Positions 1 to 4,740 of a stretch of DNA of 5,050 nt are shown here, piece after piece (position 1 is the stretch's first letter; every line of letters begins with the position of its first letter). Position numbers and translations under genes: made by a program. Source of the DNA: Halanaerobiales bacterium (GTDB taxonomy: Bacteria > Bacillota > Halanaerobiia > Halanaerobiales > M55B127); NCBI GenBank assembly GCA_021736965.1, contig JAIPEV010000148.1, forward strand, positions 1 through 5,050, given 5' to 3'. The notes beneath the pieces are model-generated. The model was given only the letters and a program-made list of their open reading frames with translations. It was not told where the DNA came from and did not search any database.

Positions 1-138
1 GGAGAAGTTAAAGATTGGCAATACTTTGATGAAGAACAGTTAAAACCTGTATCTAAAGGTATTGTAGGTAAAATTAAAGAACATTTTTCTAATGTTAATC
101 AATCAGGCGGTCCTAGACAAGATGCACCAATGAGATAA
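1..138 (+). CDS. C-terminal end of an unidentified phage protein (5' truncated)
   Basis: An open frame enters from the left edge and ends at TAA 136-138, giving the last 45 residues of a protein. The fragment begins GEVKDWQYFDEEQ, continues with a lysine-rich probable helix (IVGKIKEHF) and ends in a polar, probably disordered tail, SGGPRQDAPMR. Codon use matches the following genes, and the stop codon overlaps the ribosome binding site of the next gene, so it belongs to the same operon. Its place upstream of recT would suit a DNA-binding or ATPase accessory protein. However, the visible part carries no diagnostic motif, and the acidic hydrophobic tip of a typical SSB (DDLPF-like) is absent. 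I do not recognise it. Confidence 0.75.
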   Translation, partial: GEVKDWQYFDEEQLKPVSKGIVGKIKEHFSNVNQSGGPRQDAPMR

Positions 139-144
139 AGGAGG
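137..144 (+). promoter_or_regulatory. Ribosome binding site overlapping the upstream stop
   Basis: AAAGGAGG lies 8 bases before ATG 153 and overlaps the TAA (136-138) that ends the preceding gene. The near-perfect Shine-Dalgarno match fixes the start at 153 and suggests coupled translation of the two genes. Confidence 0.85.
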
Positions 145-152
145 TAAATATT

Positions 153-548
153 ATGATAAAAGAATTTGCAAAAGCATGGAACAAAAATAAAGATATTTTA
201 GAAGAAAAAATTAAAACTACAGAAATCAATGATTATACTGATTTATTAGTTTTATTAATTGAAGAAGTAATTAATCCTGAAATGGATAATTATGAAAAAT
301 TAGACACAGAAAAAATAACTGTTATAGATAATGGCGATTATCAAGGTACACAAATTTATTTGATACCACAAAATACTTATCAACCTTCAGTAAGTGAATA
401 TGTAGTAACACATAATTATTATGGAAGTTGTTCGAGTTGTGATGCTTTATTGGCTGCAATAGGTTGGGGTACAGAAAATAAAGATATTAAAGCATTAATG
501 AATATTACATTACATTTACTTCAAAGAATGAAATGGTTAGATAAATAA
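153..548 (+). CDS. Conserved phage protein of unknown function, GSCSSCD motif
   Basis: This 131-residue protein resembles a hypothetical family I recall from recombination regions of Bacillota phages. The family is recognisable by a central DDGDYQGT-like segment (here DNGDYQGTQIYLIP, about residues 59-72), then NTYQPSVSEYVVT (74-86), then YYGSCSSCDALL (89-100), and finally a helix ending LHLLQRMKWL. The N-terminus is a charged helix (MIKEFAKAWNKNKDILEEKI). The only two cysteines, C93 and C96, form a CxxC pair, which could bind metal or be redox-active; that is inference. No signal peptide or membrane segment is visible. It sits 23 bases before recT with its own strong ribosome binding site, so a role near DNA recombination or replication is plausible but unproven. 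The biochemical function is unknown to me. Confidence 0.9.
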   Translation: MIKEFAKAWNKNKDILEEKIKTTEINDYTDLLVLLIEEVINPEMDNYEKLDTEKITVIDNGDYQGTQIYLIPQNTYQPSVSEYVVTHNYYGSCSSCDALLAAIGWGTENKDIKALMNITLHLLQRMKWLDK

Positions 549-555
549 AAATATC

Positions 556-562
556 AAGGAGG
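556..562 (+). promoter_or_regulatory. Ribosome binding site of recT
   Basis: AAGGAGG lies 9 bases before ATG 572 in the 23-base gap after the preceding stop. It is a strong match to the 16S rRNA 3' end and supports the 572 start. Confidence 0.85.
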
Positions 563-571
563 AATTAAATA

Positions 572-1402
572 ATGGCTAAAAGTAAAGATTTAGTTTTAAA
601 GAAAACGCATAAGCAGTTGAAAGACTTTTTACAAAAAAAGTCAGAAGCATTACCGGAAAATTTGAATGAAACAAGATGGTTGCAAAATGTTATGACAGTT
701 TTGCAAGATGTAGATAACATAGAGAAAATGAGTCCTACATCGGTACGACGCACAGTCATGCAAGGAGCTTTTTTAGGATTGGACTTTTTTATGGATGAAT
801 GTTACGCAATTCCATACGGTAATAAATTACAATTTCAAACGGATTATCGTGGAGAGCGAAAAATTGTTTTAATGTATTCTAGAGAACCTATTTATGATAT
901 ATATGCAAAGGTTGTTAGAAAAGGAGAAAAGTTTGAAAGTGGTGTTAAAAATGGAAGGCAATATCTAGACCATGATGAAGATGGATTTTCAGATGCTGAA
1001 ATTATTGGTGCTTATGCAATTGCACTTTATAAAGAAGGTTATATTAGATATGAAAAAATGTCTAAAAAAGAAATAGAAGAAATTAGAGATAATTTTTCTA
1101 AAATGCCGAATGGTATGATGTGGACAAAAACGCCACAAGAAGCATACAAAAAAACAGTTATGCGTAGGCTTTGTAAAACAATTGAAACGGATTTTAACCA
1201 GGAACAAAAAAGAGCTTATGATGAAGGTTCTGGAATGGAATTTGATAATAATAAAAATAGAGAAAAAGAATCTTCCCCATTTGATGAAGATGTTATAGAT
1301 GCTGATTATGAAGAGGTTGAAGAGGAAGATAACGAAGAAGAGCTATCAGATGAAGAGTTTGCAGAGGATATAGCAGAAGATATGGAAGAAGATGATGACT
1401 GA
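572..1402 (+). CDS. recT: RecT-family single-strand DNA annealing protein
   Basis: This 276-residue protein is a phage recombinase that anneals complementary single strands after a partner exonuclease has resected the ends. The family signature is clear. The segment FLGLDFFMDECYAIPYG (67-83) is followed by KLQFQTDYRG (85-94), matching the LGLDPxxxxxYxIPYGxKxQFQxGYKG core of RecT. IYDIYAKVV (107-115) and the C-terminal block MWTKTPQEAYKKTVMRR (183-199) match the usual W-x3-P-x2-A/M-x2-KT-x2-R element. Two family positions differ: the Pro of LDP is Phe, and the Gly of GYKG is Asp. Residues 238-276 form an extraordinary acidic tail with 26 Asp/Glu in 39 positions and no basic residue, longer than I would expect for the family. 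The stop shares one base with the next start (TGATG at 1400-1404), so translation is probably coupled. The partner nuclease is most likely the PD-(D/E)XK protein at 2786-3604. Confidence 0.95.
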   Translation: MAKSKDLVLKKTHKQLKDFLQKKSEALPENLNETRWLQNVMTVLQDVDNIEKMSPTSVRRTVMQGAFLGLDFFMDECYAIPYGNKLQFQTDYRGERKIVLMYSREPIYDIYAKVVRKGEKFESGVKNGRQYLDHDEDGFSDAEIIGAYAIALYKEGYIRYEKMSKKEIEEIRDNFSKMPNGMMWTKTPQEAYKKTVMRRLCKTIETDFNQEQKRAYDEGSGMEFDNNKNREKESSPFDEDVIDADYEEVEEEDNEEELSDEEFAEDIAEDMEEDDD

Positions 1403-1713
1403 TGAAAGACTTAGGTAATTGGAAACAAAGTAGGATGGAAAATGCTATAGTGTCTGATATACCCACCAGTGAGCAAAGCAAATCAGTAACAAATGTTGAA
1501 CATTATGGTGGGTATTTAGTTTGTGAATCAGTTTTTAATGAAGATATAAGAAAATTAATAATTAAATCACCAGAATTAATACAAAAATTAAAAGAATTAC
1601 TGAATTTCATTGATGATTATGTACCACAAAAAATAATTTCAGACCCTGATTGTATCGGATGGCTTGATGAAATAGATGAATTAGTTAAAGAAATAAAAGG
1701 TGATAACCGATGA
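1402..1713 (+). CDS. Small phage protein, LIAxSPE-like family, copy 1
   Basis: This 103-residue protein has no known function. Its recognisable part is the helix NEDIRKLIIKSPELIQKLKE (46-65), a variant of the ANAxLIAAAPELLEAL signature found in very many small phage hypothetical proteins. It is preceded by YGGYLVCES (35-43), which resembles the strand that precedes the helix in those proteins. The C-terminus is acidic and ends in EIKGDNR. The start shares one base with the recT stop and has only a weak purine stretch (GGAAGAAG) ahead of it, so it probably depends on ribosomes finishing recT. The next gene, which overlaps its end, carries the same signature, and the pair is probably a diverged tandem duplication. 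Any role in recombination is inference from position only. Confidence 0.85.
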   Translation: MKDLGNWKQSRMENAIVSDIPTSEQSKSVTNVEHYGGYLVCESVFNEDIRKLIIKSPELIQKLKELLNFIDDYVPQKIISDPDCIGWLDEIDELVKEIKGDNR

Positions 1714-2006
1714 GTGAATATACAGAAAAACCGTGGGGTTATGAAGAAAGTCAAACTGTAGGTGATAATTATTTAGCTTTTATTGTGAGCATAGAAAAAA
1801 ATCAAACTAAAGAATTAGGACGTTTAGGTGATTTTGAAGTAAGCAGAAGTGAAACAAAAGCTAATGCTAAATTAATAGCAAAATCACCAGAAATGATTGA
1901 CATGTTAAAGAAATGCCGTGACTTTTTAAACTTAAAATCTTATGGTACTAAATTAACAGCACAAATTAATGATTTATTAAATGAGATAGAAGGTGATAAT
2001 GATTGA
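1710..2006 (+). CDS. Small phage protein, LIAxSPE-like family, copy 2
   Basis: This 98-residue protein has no known function. The segment ANAKLIAKSPEMIDMLKKC (51-69) is a close match to the widespread phage ANARLIAAAPELLEAL signature. The preceding GDFEVSRSETK (40-50) is the charged lead-in normally seen there. Compared with copy 1 it shares the KSPE core, the following leucine-rich helix and the final EIxGDN motif. The start overlaps the previous stop in an ATGA arrangement at 1710-1713, and AAAAGGTG at 1695-1702 serves as ribosome binding site. Its last bases overlap the start of the homing endonuclease gene by 8 bases. Confidence 0.88.
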   Translation: MSEYTEKPWGYEESQTVGDNYLAFIVSIEKNQTKELGRLGDFEVSRSETKANAKLIAKSPEMIDMLKKCRDFLNLKSYGTKLTAQINDLLNEIEGDND

Positions 2007-2772
2007 TTTGAAGGGAAAAGAATTCGGTAGATTAAAGGTAATAAAACAAGTAAAAAGTAATAACAGACACAAAAAATGGTTATGTCAATGTAAATGCGGT
2101 AATAAAACTATTGTTCAGGAAAGTAATTTAATTAGTAATCACACTAAAAGTTGTGGTTGTTATAATATAGAAAGAGCTATTGAAACTAATACTACTCATG
2201 GTATGTCAGATACTAGGTTTTATCAATGTTGGAGAGATATGTTAGATAGAACTTCACGAAAGAAAAATTATGCATATGAACTATATGGTGGCAGGGGTAT
2301 TGAGGTTTGTGATAGGTGGAAAACATTTGAGAATTTTATGGAAGATATGTATGAAAGCTATAAAAAACATTCTAATAAATATGGTGAAAAAGATACCACT
2401 TTAGATAGAAAAGATAATAATGGTGATTACAAGCCTGATAATTGTAGATGGGCTACTTATAAAGAACAAGCATTAAATAAAAGAACGAATAAAAAATATT
2501 TAATAAATGGCAAAAAACTTACTAAAAAGGAAATAGCAGAAAAATATAATTTAACTTATTCAGCCATAAACCATAGAATTCAAAGAGGTTGGGATAAAAA
2601 AGATTGGATTAAACCAATGAGAGAACAAAAATTAAATAAAGAAGATGTAATTAAAATTAGAAATTTAATACACAACTCTAATTTTACGCATGAAGAAATT
2701 GCAGAAAAATATAATATATCAGTCGGTTATGTTAGCAGTATTAAAAGTAAAAGAGTTTGGAAACATATTTAA
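1999..2772 (+). CDS. Free-standing HNH-type homing endonuclease with C-terminal helix-turn-helix units
   Basis: This 257-residue protein belongs to the phage HNH homing nucleases, which cut DNA lacking the gene and spread by repair of the break. LKGKEFGRLKVIKQV (4-18) leads into a zinc-knuckle-like region, WLCQCKCGN (27-35) plus SCGC (51-54). HGMSDTRFYQCW (67-78) starts the nuclease part, followed by YGGRGIEVCDRW (96-107) and F110. The diagnostic block is TLDRKDNNGDYKPDNCRWA (134-152). Residues 171-199 (KKLTKKEIAEKYNL, then INHRIQRGW) form a NUMOD-like helix-turn-helix. Residues 212-257 form a second one (HEEIAEKYNISVGYVSSI) ending in the usual VWKHI. I prefer ATG 1999 over GTG 1993 because AGAAGG at 1988-1993 is 5 bases upstream of the ATG but overlaps the GTG. 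The gene is intact and more AT-rich than the exonuclease gene after it (11 G/C in bases 2461-2520), consistent with a mobile passenger splitting the recombination operon. Confidence 0.92.
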   Translation: MIDLKGKEFGRLKVIKQVKSNNRHKKWLCQCKCGNKTIVQESNLISNHTKSCGCYNIERAIETNTTHGMSDTRFYQCWRDMLDRTSRKKNYAYELYGGRGIEVCDRWKTFENFMEDMYESYKKHSNKYGEKDTTLDRKDNNGDYKPDNCRWATYKEQALNKRTNKKYLINGKKLTKKEIAEKYNLTYSAINHRIQRGWDKKDWIKPMREQKLNKEDVIKIRNLIHNSNFTHEEIAEKYNISVGYVSSIKSKRVWKHI

Positions 2773-2778
2773 GGAGTG
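2771..2778 (+). promoter_or_regulatory. Ribosome binding site that supports an ATT start
   Basis: AAGGAGTG overlaps the stop of the HNH gene (TAA 2770-2772). Seven bases downstream, in frame with the exonuclease, is ATT 2786. An in-frame TGA at 2777-2779 closes the frame upstream. The nearby TTG codons (2781 and 2787) are in another frame that stops at TAA within a few codons. No other strong Shine-Dalgarno sequence lies ahead of the first in-frame ATG (2837). Confidence 0.65.
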
Positions 2779-2785
2779 ATTTGTT

Positions 2786-3604
2786 ATTGAATTAAACCAT
2801 GAAACGTACCATAGCAGAGAAGAAAATAATAAATACATGTCAGTATCATTATTAAAAAACTTTTTACCTTATTTTCCTTATTATTGCCCAGCTAAAAAAA
2901 TGGCTGAATTGAGGGGAGATTGGGAACCAGAGAAAAAACCTGCGTTCTTGTTGGGAAATTATGTCCATAGCTGGAACCAAAATAGATTGCAGGATTTTAC
3001 ATCTAAACACCCTGAATTATTCAAACAAAATGGAGATTTATATGCAAAATATAAAAAAGGCGACTATATGATAAATGCTTTAAAAAATGATGAATATATT
3101 TCTAAAGTAAGAGCTGGTGGTAAAGAAAAGATATTTACTGCCAGTTTATTTAATGTTGATTGGAAAATTATGATTGATATATATAACCCAGAAAAAGGTA
3201 CTTTTACAGATATTAAAACTGTTAAAAAGATTAATGAAAGGAAATATAATACTTTTACACAAGAATACCAATCCTGGATAGAATATTACCTTTACGATTA
3301 TCAGATGGCTATATATGCAGAAATAGAACGGTTAGCAAATGGTAGAGATGAAGGTGATTATTATGTACCGCATATTGCAGCAGTAAGTAAAGAAGACCCA
3401 CCGGATAAGATAGTTATCCATTTCCCCACCAACGAAGAAAACTGGATACAAAACAAACTTGAACAGGTAGAAATAGCTTTACAGGATATTATTCCGGTAT
3501 GGAAAGGTGAAGAAGAACCTGAAAGGTGCGAACGGTGTGAATACTGCCGCAGTAGTAAACAGCTTAAAAAATCAATACATTATTTTGATTTTATAGGAGA
3601 ATAG
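2786..3604 (+). CDS. RecE/Cas4-like PD-(D/E)XK exonuclease, probable partner of RecT (ATT start)
   Basis: This protein, 272 residues from ATT 2786 and 255 from ATG 2837, belongs to the phage PD-(D/E)XK exonucleases related to the RecE nuclease domain. It should resect double-stranded DNA ends to feed RecT. In 272-residue numbering, LNHETYHSREENNKYMSVS (3-21) is the typical family N-terminus. LLGNYVHSW (55-63) gives the conserved His. IMIDIYN (128-134) gives the metal-binding D131, and FTDIKTVK (140-147) gives the D142-x-K144 catalytic pair. YDYQMAIYAE (171-180) holds the QxxxY motif of RecB-family nucleases. C34 plus CERCEYC (248-254) is a one-plus-three cysteine set that could hold an iron-sulphur cluster as in Cas4/AddB; that is inference. 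The N-terminal family residues before M18 argue for the ATT start. Stretches of this gene are clearly richer in G/C than its neighbours (22 of 60 in 3421-3480). Confidence 0.9.
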   Translation: MELNHETYHSREENNKYMSVSLLKNFLPYFPYYCPAKKMAELRGDWEPEKKPAFLLGNYVHSWNQNRLQDFTSKHPELFKQNGDLYAKYKKGDYMINALKNDEYISKVRAGGKEKIFTASLFNVDWKIMIDIYNPEKGTFTDIKTVKKINERKYNTFTQEYQSWIEYYLYDYQMAIYAEIERLANGRDEGDYYVPHIAAVSKEDPPDKIVIHFPTNEENWIQNKLEQVEIALQDIIPVWKGEEEPERCERCEYCRSSKQLKKSIHYFDFIGE

Positions 3605-3615
3605 TAACACACATA

Positions 3616-3642
3616 AGGAAGGAGGGGTTATCCCTTCTTCTT
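3616..3642 (+). terminator. 11-bp hairpin after the exonuclease gene, possible terminator or regulatory leader
   Basis: The purine arm 3616-3626 (AGGAAGGAGGG) pairs with the pyrimidine arm 3632-3642 (CCCTTCTTCTT) through 11 pairs, two of them G-U, closing a 5-base loop GTTAT. The 3' arm is T-rich but is followed by ACTAATTT rather than a clean run of T, so a classical Rho-independent terminator is uncertain. An mRNA-stabilising or translation-controlling hairpin is equally possible. It lies in the only substantial gap between genes in the window (3605-3662). Confidence 0.45.
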
Positions 3643-3650
3643 ACTAATTT

Positions 3651-3657
3651 AAGGAGG
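3651..3657 (+). promoter_or_regulatory. Ribosome binding site of the repeat/sigma-4 gene
   Basis: AAGGAGG lies 5 bases before ATG 3663. It can also pair with CCTTCTT at 3633-3639 (seven pairs, one G-U). That segment alternatively forms part of the 3' arm of the hairpin upstream, so access to this site may be switchable. Confidence 0.8.
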
Positions 3658-3662
3658 TAAAA

Positions 3663-4550
3663 ATGGGTAATCAAAAATACAGCGATGAAGAGTTAATAAA
3701 TAAATTAAAAAGATTCGCTAGAGATATTAATAAAACCCCTTCACAAATTGATTTCAAAAAGTATAATTTTGATTATTTACCATCTTTTGATACATATGCA
3801 AAAAGATTTGGAAAATATAGCATTGCTTGTAAAAAAGCAAATCTTAAACCTAATAATGGATTTAATAATAAAAAATCTGATAGAATCCTTTTAGATGATT
3901 TAATTTGGCTTTCAGAAAAGCAAGGAGGTATTACACCTACCATTGAAGAAATGGTTATGCTTAATAATTTATCAAGCCCTAGAACCTGTATAAAAAGATT
4001 TGGTAGTTGGAAAAATGCTATAGAAAAAGCCGGCTTAAAATACAATGAAAAAAATAGAGATTATAATCCAAAATTTGCTTTACATTTATTAAAAGAAAAA
4101 ATTAATAAATCACAAAAAATATTATCTCCAAAAGAAATTAATCAAAGTAATATTTTACCTGATATTAGTTTTTATAAATATCACTTTAAAACATTAAAAG
4201 ACACTTATAAAAAAATAGGCTTAGATAAAAATGCTCAAAATTTAATAAAATTTACAAATGATTTATTAAATAAAAGTAATAATTTTAATGATTTATTAAA
4301 TAAAGTGGTTAAAAATCAAGAAGCTATAAAATTATGGTATAAAAAATATAGTAAATTATTGACTTGCAGACAAAAAGATATTATAGATAGAAGATATGGA
4401 TTGACTGGAAATAAAAAAATAACTTTAAAAGCGATAGGAAGTGATTATTCGTTATGTAGAGAAAGAGTTAGACAATTGCAAAATAAAGCATTAAATAAAC
4501 TAAAATATTATAAGAGATTAAATGAATTGAAAAATATTTTAAAAGGATGA
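3663..4550 (+). CDS. Homing-endonuclease-associated repeats fused to a sigma-70 region-4-like domain
   Basis: This 295-residue protein has two parts. Residues 6-187 contain three copies of a roughly 50-residue unit with the logic of the homing-endonuclease-associated repeat: a helix, then TPS or TPT, then a helix, then RFGxWxxAxxxAGL. Copy 1 ends KRFGKYSIACKKANL (48-61 region), copy 2 ends KRFGSWKNAIEKAGL (111-125), and copy 3 ends FKTLKDTYKKIGL (175-187) and is the most diverged. After a linker with a repeated NDLLNK (199-204, 209-214), residues 231-283 resemble sigma-70 region 4: LTCRQKDIIDRRYGL (233-247), then TLKAIG (254-259) and a recognition helix CRERVRQLQNKALNKLK (265-281). No sigma region 2 and no nuclease motif is visible. 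I infer a sequence-specific DNA-binding protein, perhaps a transcription regulator contacting RNA polymerase or the -35 region. The gene is extremely AT-rich (8 G/C in bases 4081-4140). Confidence 0.85.
   Translation: MGNQKYSDEELINKLKRFARDINKTPSQIDFKKYNFDYLPSFDTYAKRFGKYSIACKKANLKPNNGFNNKKSDRILLDDLIWLSEKQGGITPTIEEMVMLNNLSSPRTCIKRFGSWKNAIEKAGLKYNEKNRDYNPKFALHLLKEKINKSQKILSPKEINQSNILPDISFYKYHFKTLKDTYKKIGLDKNAQNLIKFTNDLLNKSNNFNDLLNKVVKNQEAIKLWYKKYSKLLTCRQKDIIDRRYGLTGNKKITLKAIGSDYSLCRERVRQLQNKALNKLKYYKRLNELKNILKG
4541..4549 (+). promoter_or_regulatory. Ribosome binding site inside the end of the preceding gene
   Basis: AAAAGGATG lies a few bases before ATG 4555 and overlaps the final codons and stop of the repeat/sigma-4 gene, which supports the 4555 start and coupled expression. 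Confidence 0.65.
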
Positions 4551-4554
4551 TTAT

Positions 4555-4740
4555 ATGAAAATAAAATTATCTTCAAAATATCAAAATATGGGAATAAAAG
4601 AGTTCAAAAATAAAGTTAGCAAAATGAATATTTATGATTTACAAAAAACACTTGAAGATTTAAGAAGGTTTAATGATAAAGATAAATTTGTACAAGCAGT
4701 TTATAATGAATTAAATATAAGGAGACCAGATATATTATGA
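4555..4740 (+). CDS. Small hypothetical protein (61 residues)
   Basis: I do not recognise this protein. It is short, basic at the N-terminus (MKIKLSSKYQ) and mostly helical in appearance. Charged and hydrophobic residues alternate through MNIYDLQKTLEDLRRF (24-39) and KFVQAVYNELNIRR (44-57). There are no cysteines, signal peptide or membrane segment. It is probably a real gene: it starts 4 bases after the preceding stop, has a fair ribosome binding site, and its stop overlaps the next start in an ATGA arrangement at 4737-4740. It belongs to the same transcription unit as the repeat/sigma-4 gene. A small protein so placed could be a partner or modulator of that regulator, but nothing in the sequence shows it. 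Confidence 0.7.
   Translation: MKIKLSSKYQNMGIKEFKNKVSKMNIYDLQKTLEDLRRFNDKDKFVQAVYNELNIRRPDIL

Noticed and set aside
565..759. Minus-strand open frame opposite the start of recT
   Set aside because: It is the shadow of a strongly supported RecT gene. It has no ribosome binding site, its composition is typical of an antisense frame, and every convincing gene here is on the plus strand.
989..1207. Minus-strand open frame rich in Phe and His
   Set aside because: This is the antisense of the lysine- and glutamate-rich RecT coding region; no recognisable protein or start signal.
1293..1481. Minus-strand leucine-rich open frame that looks like a membrane protein
   Set aside because: It is the antisense of the acidic GAA/GAT tract encoding the RecT tail, which automatically reads as hydrophobic residues on the other strand.
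1968..1982. AATGATTTATTAAAT shared between the second small gene and the linker repeat at 4257 and 4287
   Set aside because: Low-complexity AT-rich codons for NDLLN recur easily by chance in a sequence of this composition; not evidence of a dispersed repeat or binding site.
1993..1998. GTG 1993 as start of the HNH gene
   Set aside because: The Shine-Dalgarno bases AGAAGG (1988-1993) overlap this codon, whereas ATG 1999 is at a workable 5-base distance.
1999..2772. HNH gene as part of a group I or group II intron, or an intein
   Set aside because: Flanking reading frames are complete and not spliced halves of one gene, and no conserved intron core was noticed, so the nuclease is read as free-standing.
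2781..2798. TTG 2781 or 2787 as start of the exonuclease
   Set aside because: Both are in a different frame that reaches a TAA within a few codons.
3773..4045. Minus-strand 90-residue open frame
   Set aside because: It lies fully inside the repeat/sigma-4 gene, whose three repeat units are recognisable; no start signal on the minus strand.
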